Shown here: positions 15,643 to 24,154 of the stretch, one piece after another
How positions within the stretch are numbered: the stretch's first letter is position 1
Layout of the letters: every line of letters begins with the position of its first letter
Assembly (NCBI RefSeq): GCF_030697375.1
Contig: NZ_JAUYQD010000074.1
Location: 1 to 64,000 of the forward strand
Length of the DNA stretch: 64,000 nucleotides
Direction: 5' to 3'
Source of the DNA: Rhodoferax sp.
Lineage (GTDB): Bacteria > Pseudomonadota > Gammaproteobacteria > Burkholderiales > Burkholderiaceae_C
The notes under the pieces: model-generated
What the model saw: only the letters and a program-made list of their open reading frames with translations
The model's database searches: none
What the model was told of the DNA's origin: nothing
Translations under genes and position numbers: made by a program

Positions 15643-17832
15643 ATGAAAAAGGTAGTCACTGTCACGCTAGGTTCGTCCAAACAGGATTTCGAATTTAAGA
15701 CTGAATTTTTGGGCCAAAGTTTTTCGGTGCGTCGCCTCGGTGCGGACCAAGACACGGGTAAGGCATGGGAACTGATGCGCCGCCACCAGGCCACCGCCGA
15801 TGCGGTGGGCCTGGGTGAAATCAGCGACCACTACAACGTGGGCCTGCGCACGGTGACCAACAAGGAAACCAAACGCTTGACGAATGTGGTGACCCGTGTG
15901 CCCGTGACTACCGGCGCCACTTTGCGCCGCTTGCTGCAGGTGCGCGCAGTGCGTTATGTGCAGAAAGAACTGGGCAACTATTTCAATAACAACCTGGTGT
16001 TGTTTCTCTCCGGCATGCGCAACTACGACATGGCCGTGGCCATGTCCGACTATTCCAAGAACCTGAGCTTTGCCGACCCGGTGTTCCAGACCGGCTCGCC
16101 CGTGTTGCTCGGCTCCATTGAGCAGCTGGAACTCTACGCCAAGGGCAGTGATTTTGTGCTCAACAGCAAGCCCGGGCAAATGCTTGAATCCGCACTGTCT
16201 TCCTTCAAAAACAAGCGCGTCGCCGGTGCAGTAGCCAAGTCCCACGTTGTGGTTGGCACCTTTGCCGAAATCAAAGCGGTCACCGAATCCGGCAATCTGG
16301 AAGGCAAGACCCTGATTACTTCGGCCGTGGACGATGAGCGCATGGCCTTCTTCAAGGATCAAAAGGTCAATCTGGTGGTGGATGTTTCACCCAAGCTTTT
16401 TGACAAAGTGGTAGGTATCAACACCATCGAGGCCATGATCCTGGCAGGGCTGGAGAAGTCCCCACTAGAAGTGTCTGACGACGATTTCGAAGAGATCCTC
16501 AATGAACTCGACATCACCCCGCGCCTCTTGCACCCCACCGGGAAATTCCGCAACATCCGCCGCTTTGCCTTCGTCATTCACCCCTTGAGCCAGAACTACA
16601 TCAAGAACGCCTTCCCTATCCCGAAGGCTACGCCCAAGTTCGTCATGGACAAGGTCGAAACACTGGCCGCGCATATGCCACCCATGGTGTACTGCAAGAT
16701 GAGCAACATCGTCTCGCCCAATGGCGCCGAAGCCGAAGGCTGGCTCATCTCCGTCGGCGGCACGCCCAAGGAAATGCTGACGCGCAGCCCGGAGTTCACC
16801 TACCGCCGCCTGCTGCAAGCGTCCAAAATGGCCGAGAAGATGGGGGCTCAGATCATGGGCCTGGGCGCCTTCACCAAAGTGGTGGGCGATGCCGGTGTCA
16901 CGGTTGCCCGGCGCTCCAGCCTGCCCATCACCACCGGCAACAGCTACTCGGCGTCCGGCGCTTTGTGGGCGGCAGCCGATGCCATGCGCCGCATGGGTCT
17001 GATGACCATCAACAAGCACAACAAAAAAGTGGCCGCCAAGACCATGGTCATTGGTGCTTCCGGGTCGATTGGTTCGGTCAGTGCCCGTTTGCTGGCCATG
17101 TCCTTCGACGAGGTCTATTTGGCCGGACGCACCCTGAGCAAGCTGGATGAACTCAAGGCATCCATATTGAAGGAAACACCGGACGCCAAGGTCTTTACCA
17201 CCATCAACTACAACGATTTGTTGGCCGACATGGACATGATCGTCACGTCGACCTCCGGCGCGGGCAAGGAAATCCTCGACATCATGAAGGTCAAACCCGG
17301 CTGTGTCATTACCGACGTGGCCCGCCCCTTGGATCTGCCAGCTTCTGACGTGGCCAAGCGCCCCGATGTGTTGGTGATTGAGTCCGGTGAAATTGACCTT
17401 CCGACCAAGGTCAAGGGCTTGAAGAGCATTGGCCTGCCACCGAACGTGGTCTACGCCTGCTTGGCCGAGACCATTGTGCTGGCGCTGGAAGGCCGTTTCG
17501 AAGTCTTCACGGTCGGACGCGACACGGAGTGGGAAAAGGTCAAAGAGATCTACAAACTGGGTCTCAAACACGGTATGAAATTGGCCGCCATCTCGGGTGT
17601 GAACGGCGTATTCACCGACGAAGACATTGCCAAGGTAGTGACGCTGGCCAAGAAAGCACGTTTGACCTGGAAAGGTTCGGACGGTGCCAAAGTGGTTCCC
17701 ATCAAAGCCGCAAAGGCCATCAAAACCGTTAAGGCTGTCAAAGAGGCACCCGCTCCCAAAGCCGCAGCCAAACCGGCGGCCGTGAAGAAAGTGGCGGCGA
17801 AGAAGAGCGCCAAGGTAGCCGTCGCAGCCTGA
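15643..17832 (+). CDS. Long-chain acyl-ACP/CoA reductase-like protein with novel N-terminal domain and Lys/Ala tail
   Basis: 729 aa behind a strong AAGGAG. Residues about 307-660 match cyanobacterial acyl-ACP reductase (AAR): FAFVIHPLSQ, GLGAFTKVVG, PITTGNSYSA, the nucleotide-binding VIGASGSIGS near 470, and VVYACLAETIVLALEGRF with C606 at the position of the acyl-carrying Cys (C294 in Synechococcus). Residues 1-300 form an additional domain I do not recognise (KSHVVVGTFAEIKAVTESG within it). The last 50 residues are Lys/Ala/Pro-rich, like phasin PhaF or histone-like tails. Predicted to make a fatty aldehyde; the fusion layout is unusual. A strong terminator follows. Confidence 0.82.
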   Translation: MKKVVTVTLGSSKQDFEFKTEFLGQSFSVRRLGADQDTGKAWELMRRHQATADAVGLGEISDHYNVGLRTVTNKETKRLTNVVTRVPVTTGATLRRLLQVRAVRYVQKELGNYFNNNLVLFLSGMRNYDMAVAMSDYSKNLSFADPVFQTGSPVLLGSIEQLELYAKGSDFVLNSKPGQMLESALSSFKNKRVAGAVAKSHVVVGTFAEIKAVTESGNLEGKTLITSAVDDERMAFFKDQKVNLVVDVSPKLFDKVVGINTIEAMILAGLEKSPLEVSDDDFEEILNELDITPRLLHPTGKFRNIRRFAFVIHPLSQNYIKNAFPIPKATPKFVMDKVETLAAHMPPMVYCKMSNIVSPNGAEAEGWLISVGGTPKEMLTRSPEFTYRRLLQASKMAEKMGAQIMGLGAFTKVVGDAGVTVARRSSLPITTGNSYSASGALWAAADAMRRMGLMTINKHNKKVAAKTMVIGASGSIGSVSARLLAMSFDEVYLAGRTLSKLDELKASILKETPDAKVFTTINYNDLLADMDMIVTSTSGAGKEILDIMKVKPGCVITDVARPLDLPASDVAKRPDVLVIESGEIDLPTKVKGLKSIGLPPNVVYACLAETIVLALEGRFEVFTVGRDTEWEKVKEIYKLGLKHGMKLAAISGVNGVFTDEDIAKVVTLAKKARLTWKGSDGAKVVPIKAAKAIKTVKAVKEAPAPKAAAKPAAVKKVAAKKSAKVAVAA

Positions 17833-17861
17833 TCGCTGGGATAGAAAATTTTAGGCAAATG

Positions 17862-17900
17862 AAAGCCAGGCCTTTACCGGCCTGGCTTTCTTGCTTTCCC
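17862..17900. terminator. Rho-independent terminator shared by convergent operons
   Basis: Perfect 11-bp stem aaagccaggcc / ggcctggcttt (17862-17872, 17879-17889) with loop tttacc, then cttgctttcc. The flanking AAA and TTT make it work in both directions between the AAR-like gene and the J-domain operon. Confidence 0.92.
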
Positions 17901-17906
17901 ATTCAA

Positions 17907-19175
17907 CTACTGCTTGACGTTGCACTCTCGCCGCAGCAATGCCAGCGCGTCGTTGACGGCGTAGTCAAAATCACTGAGCAGAGTTGGCTGTGCATCTTCG
18001 ATAAATTCGCTCCACATTCGGACATAGTCGTCCTGGTGCGGCTCTGGGGCATGTGCGCGAATGAAGTCCGTGGCCAGATCAGGTTGAAGACCGGTTTTTT
18101 TGATCTTGCGAAGCAAGGTCGCCGCACCTGCAGCGGTCAACACAGTCTTGGGCGTGGCCTGGGCCGCCAGACACAGGAACAAAGTCATCAAGGACCCTTC
18201 ATCCTGATGTCCGCCAGTGGCCTTGTTCCAGGTCTCGGAAACGGCACGGTCGTAGTGGTCCACCTCGCTTAAGGCGTCCTCCAACCAAAAATACCGCCCC
18301 ATGAATGCAGGGGTCTGGTCAAACAATTTTCGGGCGGGCAGGGCGCTGTCCAGGATCTTCGGCAAATCGGCCACCACAGACAGCCCTAGGGTCTTCACCA
18401 CGTCTTGGAATTGCGCGGGTAAACCTGCCGGCAGTGCGATCACCAAGGTGGGCAGCTTGGTGTCTACGGTGACACTGGCCTTGGTTCGTGTAGCAGGTGA
18501 TCCATATTTTTTGCGCAGCCCGGAAACCATTTTTTCGAATGCAATCCAGTCGGGCATCTCGGTGCGTTTACAGGCCAATGCCAGCAGCGCCGTGCGGATA
18601 ACGGCTTCGGCGTCCTTGCCCGCTTCTTCCAGATCGGCCACCTCCATGCCGAGCTGATCGGCCAGCCAAATAGCCGCATCGATCACCAGTGCGACCTGGC
18701 TGCGCTTTGCCAACTCCGCTTGGTAGTCGGGCAGTCCCCGCAGTGTCCATTTGGCGAGCAACGGAATTTGGTCGTCGGTAAAACCCGTACCCTCGTTCAT
18801 GCCAAAGTGGCTGTTCTGCGGCATGGCAATCAAGGCCTTGAGCATGTCCGAACCGCCTTTGGAGCGGGACAAAAACGAGTGGTCGCGCAAGGACTCCGCC
18901 GCCTTGCGCAGGTCCCCTCCCGTGTTGCTTTCCAAATACAGGCTGACCAGGTTCACGATGCGGTCTTTGGCTTTTTCCAGTTCGGGGCGCAAAAACTCGC
19001 TGCCAAAGTAACGCGCAATTTGCACCATGCCCTTGGGCGCATCGTTGGCAATGGCATCCAGCTTGGCTTGGTCCAGAATTCCGTTTTCTATCCCATACAC
19101 CAACGCTTTTTCGAAAAAAGGGCGTGCGTCAAAGAGTGAGACACCGTGGGGATGAACTTGCTTGGTCGTTGACAT
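17907..19175 (-). CDS. Uncharacterised protein, last gene of the J-domain operon
   Basis: 422 aa from ATG 19175 (MSTTKQVHPHGVSLFDARPFFEKAL). Soluble, mostly helical by eye, with no signal peptide or membrane segment. Motifs such as LRGLPDYQAELAKRSQVALVIDAAIWLADQLG and GRYFWLEDALSEVDHYDRAVSETWNKATGGHQDEGS are distinctive but unknown to me. It begins four bases after the preceding gene's stop, so the two are translationally linked. Role unknown; context ties it to the J-domain protein and the two acidic-tailed proteins. Confidence 0.85.
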   Translation of the reverse strand: MSTTKQVHPHGVSLFDARPFFEKALVYGIENGILDQAKLDAIANDAPKGMVQIARYFGSEFLRPELEKAKDRIVNLVSLYLESNTGGDLRKAAESLRDHSFLSRSKGGSDMLKALIAMPQNSHFGMNEGTGFTDDQIPLLAKWTLRGLPDYQAELAKRSQVALVIDAAIWLADQLGMEVADLEEAGKDAEAVIRTALLALACKRTEMPDWIAFEKMVSGLRKKYGSPATRTKASVTVDTKLPTLVIALPAGLPAQFQDVVKTLGLSVVADLPKILDSALPARKLFDQTPAFMGRYFWLEDALSEVDHYDRAVSETWNKATGGHQDEGSLMTLFLCLAAQATPKTVLTAAGAATLLRKIKKTGLQPDLATDFIRAHAPEPHQDDYVRMWSEFIEDAQPTLLSDFDYAVNDALALLRRECNVKQ

Positions 19176-19179
19176 AGGC

Positions 19180-19926
19180 CTATATCGCCGATTCCTCATC
19201 CGATTCGCGGGCGGCAGGTGTCGCCTTGCCGCGGTCGGTGTCGCCAGTTTCTACCTTGCCGTCGTCGTCTTCCAGTTCTTCTTCATCGCCCAGTCCCAAG
19301 TCATGTGCACGCGCTTTGGCACGCAACACCAACAGCATTTCAATGAACAGATCGGGAAGCTGGTAGCGCAATATCCAGGCCAACTCCATCCAATCCTGGT
19401 CGGCCACTTCGTCTTGCTCCACACGCGGGTTGGCATAGGCCGATGCAAACAGGGCCGTCTCGGAGAGCATCTCCCCGTCGTCTTCGATGGTGTCGAAAGT
19501 GCCGGTCCGGGCAAAGGCCTCAATGCGGCTCCATTTTTCCGAGAAATAGTCGGCCAGTGCTTCGCTGCCGCCTTCCAAGTCACCAATGGCGGTTAAAAAC
19601 TCCACCGGATCGGCGCCCTCTCTGAAAATGATGGCATTCATCATCCCGCGTAAATGGGTACGGGTCAGGTCGCGGTATTGCTTCTCGATCACGACGGCCC
19701 GGGCAAACTGTGCCGGAGAAACCAGCAGGTTGACCACGGATTCTTTGGAATTGTCGTATTCACGGATGACCGCCAGCACGTCTTTGGCAGGCAATTGCTC
19801 CAGTACCACCATGAGCGCACGGTCTCCTTCGGTATCGGCCAGTTCGACCAATGCGGACTCCGCGCCAACAATGTCTCCTGCGGCAATCAGGCTTTGTGTT
19901 TTGGCAATCAGTGCAAGGTGGTTCAT
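19180..19926 (-). CDS. Uncharacterised protein, third gene of the J-domain operon
   Basis: 248 aa. Begins MNHLALIAKTQSLIAAGDIVGAESALVELADTEG, which reads like a helical-repeat hairpin, followed by EQLPAKDVLAVIREYD. The last 40 residues are strongly acidic (GLGDEEELEDDDGKVETGD and on). No catalytic motif is visible. It lies 21 bases after its upstream neighbour. Function unknown; a scaffold or adaptor is possible but this is only an impression from the repeat-like start and charged tail. Confidence 0.85.
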   Translation of the reverse strand: MNHLALIAKTQSLIAAGDIVGAESALVELADTEGDRALMVVLEQLPAKDVLAVIREYDNSKESVVNLLVSPAQFARAVVIEKQYRDLTRTHLRGMMNAIIFREGADPVEFLTAIGDLEGGSEALADYFSEKWSRIEAFARTGTFDTIEDDGEMLSETALFASAYANPRVEQDEVADQDWMELAWILRYQLPDLFIEMLLVLRAKARAHDLGLGDEEELEDDDGKVETGDTDRGKATPAARESDEESAI

Positions 19927-19947
19927 CAGTTCATCCGATTTGTTCTG

Positions 19948-20511
19948 TCAATCTTTGCGGTCGAAACCTTGCTCGACCATCCAGTCCGCGCCGGCTTCTT
20001 CACCTGCACGCTCGTCTCCGTCATCCTCTCCATCCGAGTCATCGCGGCGGTCACTGTCTTGTTCGTCTTCGTTGTCCCCATTTTCATGGTCTTCATTGTC
20101 ATCGGCGCTGGCCTGGGCACGGTCGGGTTTGCCGTAGAGGTACTCCAGGCCTGCTGCGACCGACAGGAACCATTCCCCCTTGGGCTCATTCAGGACAGTG
20201 TTGGCCAATTCCTGGGCCCATGGCGCCATGGAAATAGCATCACCGAAACTGCTCCATTCCGGCAAGTCTTCAGACTCATGCTCCACCAAATGGTCCATTG
20301 CTGCAGGCAGCTTGAAACGGAAACCTTGGTGGAAGATGACGGACACCATCTCGGGGCTCAATTCCAGCATTTGCAGCAGAAAAGGCAGTTCCTTGCGGCG
20401 TTGTGCCAAGCGTTGGCGCAACACGTTTTTGCCTTCGGAGTCGAATGTTAAATCGTCAATTTCGGCTTGGTAAGCCGAGCGCAGGGTGCGAAAAAAGGGG
20501 GAAATGCTCAT
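19948..20511 (-). CDS. Uncharacterised protein with very acidic tail, second gene of the J-domain operon
   Basis: 187 aa. The first 135 residues look like a folded helical domain (FFRTLRSAYQAEIDDLTFDSEGKNVLRQRLAQRRKELPF). The rest is a run of Asp, Glu, Asn and Arg (about residues 138-175). Starts 29 bases after the J-domain gene. I recognise no family. Shared acidic tails in this gene and the next suggest the proteins act together, perhaps as clients or partners of the J protein. Confidence 0.85.
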   Translation of the reverse strand: MSISPFFRTLRSAYQAEIDDLTFDSEGKNVLRQRLAQRRKELPFLLQMLELSPEMVSVIFHQGFRFKLPAAMDHLVEHESEDLPEWSSFGDAISMAPWAQELANTVLNEPKGEWFLSVAAGLEYLYGKPDRAQASADDNEDHENGDNEDEQDSDRRDDSDGEDDGDERAGEEAGADWMVEQGFDRKD

Positions 20512-20540
20512 ATCACCGCGTGTTTAAAGTTGCGCCGGGT

Positions 20541-20819
20541 TCAGCGTCGCAAGGGATTGAAGTAGTTTTGCCAGATTTCCCGCGCCGTGTCGATGGGGCT
20601 GTCGAGCAGATTGCGGCGTCGGTTGTCGTCGTACGCCTTGCGTTTGTCTGGATCGGAGAGAACGTCATAGGCCTCTTGTACCACCCTGAAGCGTGCAGGC
20701 GCTTCGACATCAGAATTCCGGTCTGGATGGTGGAGGGATGCTTTTTGCCGAAACGCTTTTTTAACATCTGCAAGCGTTGCCGCGCTGCTGAGGCCTAGGG
20801 CTGCGTAGTGATCTGTCAT
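20541..20819 (-). CDS. Short J-domain co-chaperone
   Basis: 92 aa: a J domain (DHYAALGLSSAATLADVKKAFRQKASLHHPDRNSD) with the HPD tripeptide needed to stimulate Hsp70 (DnaK) ATPase, then AYDVLSDPDKRKAYD and a short C-terminal extension PIDTAREIWQNYFNPLRR. No Gly/Phe region, zinc finger or substrate-binding domain, so targeting must come from partners. It heads a four-gene operon. Only 81 bases separate it from tRNA-Asn on the same strand, so it may rely on a weak promoter there or on read-through. Confidence 0.93.
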   Translation of the reverse strand: MTDHYAALGLSSAATLADVKKAFRQKASLHHPDRNSDVEAPARFRVVQEAYDVLSDPDKRKAYDDNRRRNLLDSPIDTAREIWQNYFNPLRR

Positions 20820-20847
20820 ACGGCGCGTCTTTTATGTCAGAAAAGAA

Positions 20848-20879
20848 AAAACCCCGCTATGCTTTCGATAGTGGGGTTT
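20848..20879 (-). terminator. Terminator of tRNA-Asn
   Basis: Minus strand: AAACCCC-ac-TA/TA-gc-GGGGTTT type stem (20879-20848) followed by ttttttcttttc. It separates the tRNA from the J-domain operon; the U-run extends to about 20838. Confidence 0.85.
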
Positions 20880-20900
20880 AAGAGCCTTGAAGGCTAAATC

Positions 20901-20976
20901 TGGCTCCTCAACCTGGGCTCGAACCAGGGACCTACGGATTAACAGTCCGGCGCTCTACCAACTGAGCTATTGAGGA
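20901..20976 (-). tRNA. tRNA-Asn (GTT)
   Basis: 76 nt with encoded CCA. The minus strand reads tcctcaatagctcagttggt at the 5' end, anticodon loop ctGTTaa, and T-loop ggttcgagccc. The acceptor stem pairs tcctcaa with ttgagga. D, anticodon and T stems are all complementary. Confidence 0.97.
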
Positions 20977-21015
20977 ATGAATCAATTAATAGTTAACTAA
21001 TCTATCAAGCCTCAA

Positions 21016-21043
21016 ATTATAGCGTTGTTTTTTCCATTCTTAA
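21016..21043 (-). promoter_or_regulatory. Promoter of tRNA-Asn
   Basis: Minus strand TTAAGA (21043-21038), 16-bp spacer, perfect TATAAT (21021-21016). Transcription would start near 21009, about 33 bases before the mature tRNA. Confidence 0.7.
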
Positions 21044-21073
21044 CTTCAAGCTCGATTTTTCTGAAAAAACGAA

Positions 21074-22186
21074 TCAATCAAATGTGGGAGATTCCACACC
21101 CAGGACCTTGTGCAACTTGGGACTGGTGGTGGTGTATTGCAGGAACACTTTTTTCTCTGGAAAAATAATCGGCATGGCGCCAAAAGCGGCCAGTGCACAC
21201 TCGTGAAAACCACAGAGGATGAGCTTCTTTTTACCTGGGTAGGTGTTGATGTCCCCCACGGCAAAAATGCCAGGCTCGCTGGTGGAAAACTTTTCCGTGT
21301 CCACCACCAGTTGCTTGCGCTCAATATCCAGGCTCCAGTGGGCAATGGGTCCGAGTTTGGGCGACAAGCCAAAAAACACCAGCAACACGTCCAGGGGGAC
21401 CACACGGGTAATTCCGTCGGAGCCGGTGACTTTTACGCCTGTGAGCTGGTGGTCGGATTCTTCAAATCCGGTGATCTGGCCGACGATGAATTGCATTTCC
21501 ATGGCATCGCACAGCGCACGCATACGCGCCACCGTGGCGGGTGCGGCCTGGAAGCCGTCGCGGCGGTGGAGCAGGATGACGCTTTCGGCTTTGTGCGGGT
21601 TGCCGTCTTCATGGGCGGCGCAAAAATTCAAAGCCCAGTCCACGGCGGAGTCACCACCGCCCACAATCACCAGATTTTTACCGGCAAACTGTGCAGGATT
21701 TTTAACACCGTAGAACAGTTGGCTGCCTTCAAATTGCTCCAGGCCGTTGACCTTGAGCGTGCGGGGCTGAAACGCCCCTACACCTGCAGCGATGAACACG
21801 GTTTTGCTGATGAAAGACGTGCCTTTGGACGTTTCCACAAAAAAGCGGCCATCGTCCTGTTTTCGTACCGTACTGACCTCTTGCCCATAATGAAACGTCG
21901 CGCCAAAGGGCGCGATTTGTTTCAACAGGCTGTTGGTGAGCTCCTGCCCGGTGCACACCGGTACGGCAGGAATGTCGTAGATGGGTTTGTCGGGGTACAG
22001 CTCTACGCACTGGCCGCCAGGGTGCGGCAGAGAATCAATGACATGGGCCTTGATTTCCAGCAAGCCCAACTCGAACACCTGGAACAGGCCCACGGGACCC
22101 GCGCCGATGATGACGGCGTCGGTCTCTATGGCGCAGCTGAGGTCTTGAGACGGCGCAATGGTTTCCGGGTTCAATGGTAATTCCAT
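21074..22186 (-). CDS. Ferredoxin--NADP+ reductase, thioredoxin-reductase-like (type 2)
   Basis: 370 aa from ATG 22186. FAD motif DAVIIGAGPVGLFQVFELGL, second nucleotide motif LVIVGGGDSAVDWALNF, and FAVGDINTYPGKKKLILCGFHE near the C-terminus; no redox CxxC, which separates it from thioredoxin reductase. It passes electrons between NADPH and ferredoxin. The gene follows fdxA by 13 bases, and the sulfite reductase operon lies further upstream on the same strand, so the pair may feed siroheme enzymes; other ferredoxin users are possible. Confidence 0.93.
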   Translation of the reverse strand: MELPLNPETIAPSQDLSCAIETDAVIIGAGPVGLFQVFELGLLEIKAHVIDSLPHPGGQCVELYPDKPIYDIPAVPVCTGQELTNSLLKQIAPFGATFHYGQEVSTVRKQDDGRFFVETSKGTSFISKTVFIAAGVGAFQPRTLKVNGLEQFEGSQLFYGVKNPAQFAGKNLVIVGGGDSAVDWALNFCAAHEDGNPHKAESVILLHRRDGFQAAPATVARMRALCDAMEMQFIVGQITGFEESDHQLTGVKVTGSDGITRVVPLDVLLVFFGLSPKLGPIAHWSLDIERKQLVVDTEKFSTSEPGIFAVGDINTYPGKKKLILCGFHECALAAFGAMPIIFPEKKVFLQYTTTSPKLHKVLGVESPTFD

Positions 22187-22199
22187 GGCGCCCAAGAAA

Positions 22200-22529
22200 T
22201 CAGCGGACCAGGTACTGCAGCTTGTCGGTCTTGTCTTTCCACTCTTCCGCTTCGGGCAAAGCCGCTTTGCGTTTGGTGATGCTTTTCCAGGTGGGCAATT
22301 TGGCCAGCTCGGCGTTGAGCTGGGTCATGTGGCGCTGGTCTTTGGGCACGTCTTCTTCGGCATAGATGGCGTTGACGGGGCACTCGGGAATGCACACCGC
22401 GCAGTCAATGCACTCGTCCGGGTCGATGGTCAAAAAGTTAGGACCTTCGCGGAAGCAGTCCACGGGGCAAACGTCGACGCAATCGGTGTACTTGCACTTG
22501 ATGCAGGCTTCGGTGACGGTATGGGTCAT
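22200..22529 (-). CDS. fdxA: Seven-iron ferredoxin FdxA
   Basis: 109 aa. Cys pattern at the start (EACIKCKYTDCVDVCPVDC) and again in DECIDCAVCIPECPVNAI, which together bind a [3Fe-4S] and a [4Fe-4S] cluster as in Azotobacter ferredoxin I. The C-terminal part (WKSITKRKAALPEAEEWKDK) is typical of the proteobacterial form. Likely the redox partner of the reductase encoded just downstream. Confidence 0.96.
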   Translation of the reverse strand: MTHTVTEACIKCKYTDCVDVCPVDCFREGPNFLTIDPDECIDCAVCIPECPVNAIYAEEDVPKDQRHMTQLNAELAKLPTWKSITKRKAALPEAEEWKDKTDKLQYLVR

Positions 22530-22654
22530 TTTTTAGTACTTCAGCAGAGATGATAAAAGGGGAGGGCAAACAAGGCCTAACCTTTGATTTTATTGGCTTT
22601 TAGATGCCCCGCCCAAAAGCGGGACACAAATGCGACGCCTTAGTTTGCGCTGCA

Positions 22655-24025
22655 TCAGTTCAGAAGCAGCGCGCCCGAGGTCTTGTGGCTGGCCGTATCG
22701 ACCAAAATCAGCGAACCCAACACGCGTGAGCGGCTGTAGGGCAGGGCGGCAATAGGCTCTTGCAAACTGAGTTCGATATGGCCAATTGCATTCGGTTCAA
22801 TTTGCGTGGCGTCATGTTCAACCAAGGTATTGATGTCCAGGCTGTGCACGATGCGCTTGACCTTGGCCTTGATCCAGCGGTGGCCGTGCAAAGCCCAGTA
22901 AACACGACCGGCCACCAAGGGTTCGTCGTCCATCCAGGCCACGGTGGCGCGGATTTCACGGGTGGTGTCGAAATGGCTGGGTTCGTCGTTGTGGGCCAAG
23001 AGCCAGTCGCCGCGCGACACATCGACTTCACGGTCCAGCACGATGCCGGCACTGTGGCCCGCAGGCACATTGCCGGGGACGCGGGTGTGGCTGAGCACCT
23101 GGGCCACCGTGGCCGTCTGGCCACTGGGCAGGATGGAAATGCGCTGCCCGGGGACCACATGGCCGGTGGCCACACGGCCCCAGAAAATACGGCGGCCCTG
23201 GCTGGTGTCCGACGATGCGGAGAATTTCTCCACCCACTGCACCGGAAACGCAAACGGCACATCCACCTCGGGCGGTGTCACCGGCAGTTGTTCCAACAGC
23301 GTCAACAGGCTGGGGCCGCTGTAGCCGCACCAGCCGGGGGTGGCTTGCACCACGTTGTTGCCTTTGAGCGCCGAGATCGGCACGATGGCACTGACCTGGA
23401 TGCCAGCCGCTGCGGCAAATGTCACCAGGGCTTCTGAAATCTTGGCAAAAGCCTGGGTCGCATGGCCTTGGGTTTCGGGCTGGTCGTCGCGCTCCAGCGC
23501 GTCGAGCTTGTTCACGGCAAAAACGATGCCGGGAACCCGCAGCAGATTGACCAACAGCGAGTGGCGGCGGGTCTGGGGCAGCAGCTCCAGCGCACCGGTG
23601 TCGGCCCACTTGAGTTTGGTGGCGTCCACCAGCACCACGGCGGCGTGGGCGCTGCTGGCAGCGGTGACCATGTTACGGGTGTATTGCTCGTGGCCCGGTG
23701 CGTCGCCAATGATGAACTTGCGCGTGGGCGTGGCGAAGTAGCGGTAGGCCACGTCGATGGTGATGCCTTGTTCCCGCTCGGCCGAGAGGCCGTCGGTGAA
23801 CAGCGCCAGATCGGCTTCGCCGCTTTTGGACACATTGGCCAACTGGTCCAGCATGACCGAACGGCTGTCCACCAGCAGGCGGCCAATCAGGGTGCTCTTG
23901 CCATCATCGACCGAGCCGCAGGTGATGAAGCGCAGGGCGGCGTGGTGGTCAATATCGGAGTCCAATGGAGCTGTAGCCCCCGTAGAATCTGCGGAAGTAG
24001 CTATAGTATTTGTAGCAGTTGTCAT
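22655..24025 (-). CDS. cysN: Sulfate adenylyltransferase subunit 1 (GTPase)
   Basis: 456 aa. GTP motifs GSVDDGKSTLIGRLL, DAPGHEQYTRNM and NKLD, then two translation-factor-like beta-barrels. With CysD it activates sulfate to APS, driven by GTP hydrolysis. Residues 4-19 (ATNTIATS-ADSTGATA) are encoded entirely by a copy of the 48-nt dispersed element (23969-24016); the conserved part begins at about residue 28 (AALRFITCGS), so the element supplies most of the leader. Last gene of the operon; a CCCGC/GCGGG hairpin at 22608-22623 may end it. Confidence 0.97.
   Translation of the reverse strand: MTTATNTIATSADSTGATAPLDSDIDHHAALRFITCGSVDDGKSTLIGRLLVDSRSVMLDQLANVSKSGEADLALFTDGLSAEREQGITIDVAYRYFATPTRKFIIGDAPGHEQYTRNMVTAASSAHAAVVLVDATKLKWADTGALELLPQTRRHSLLVNLLRVPGIVFAVNKLDALERDDQPETQGHATQAFAKISEALVTFAAAAGIQVSAIVPISALKGNNVVQATPGWCGYSGPSLLTLLEQLPVTPPEVDVPFAFPVQWVEKFSASSDTSQGRRIFWGRVATGHVVPGQRISILPSGQTATVAQVLSHTRVPGNVPAGHSAGIVLDREVDVSRGDWLLAHNDEPSHFDTTREIRATVAWMDDEPLVAGRVYWALHGHRWIKAKVKRIVHSLDINTLVEHDATQIEPNAIGHIELSLQEPIAALPYSRSRVLGSLILVDTASHKTSGALLLN
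23969..24016 (-). repeat. 48-nt dispersed element encoding the CysN leader
   Basis: Minus strand: gctacaaatactatagc, then tacttccgcagattctacgg, then gggctacagct. In frame as codons 4-19 of cysN. Confidence 0.9.
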
Positions 24026-24075
24026 ATCAAAATTCTGTGAGGTAGAAGTGCCTTCAATCCAGAGACACCGCAGAA

Positions 24076-24129
24076 CCGGCTTTGCCGGGCTGCTGGTGTC
24101 GCCCCTGCAAGGGGGTGGCGCAGCGACAC
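24076..24129. repeat. Structured intergenic sequence between cysD and cysN
   Basis: The 129-bp gap holds CCGGC-ttt-GCCGG (24076-24088) and GTGTCGC (24096-24102) paired with GCGACAC (24123-24129), the latter enclosing CCCcTGCAAGGGG. The style is that of a short dispersed intergenic repeat; it also could form a strong hairpin in the operon mRNA. Confidence 0.6.
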
Positions 24130-24154
24130 GCAGTGCGCGCAGCCTGGGGTGTAC

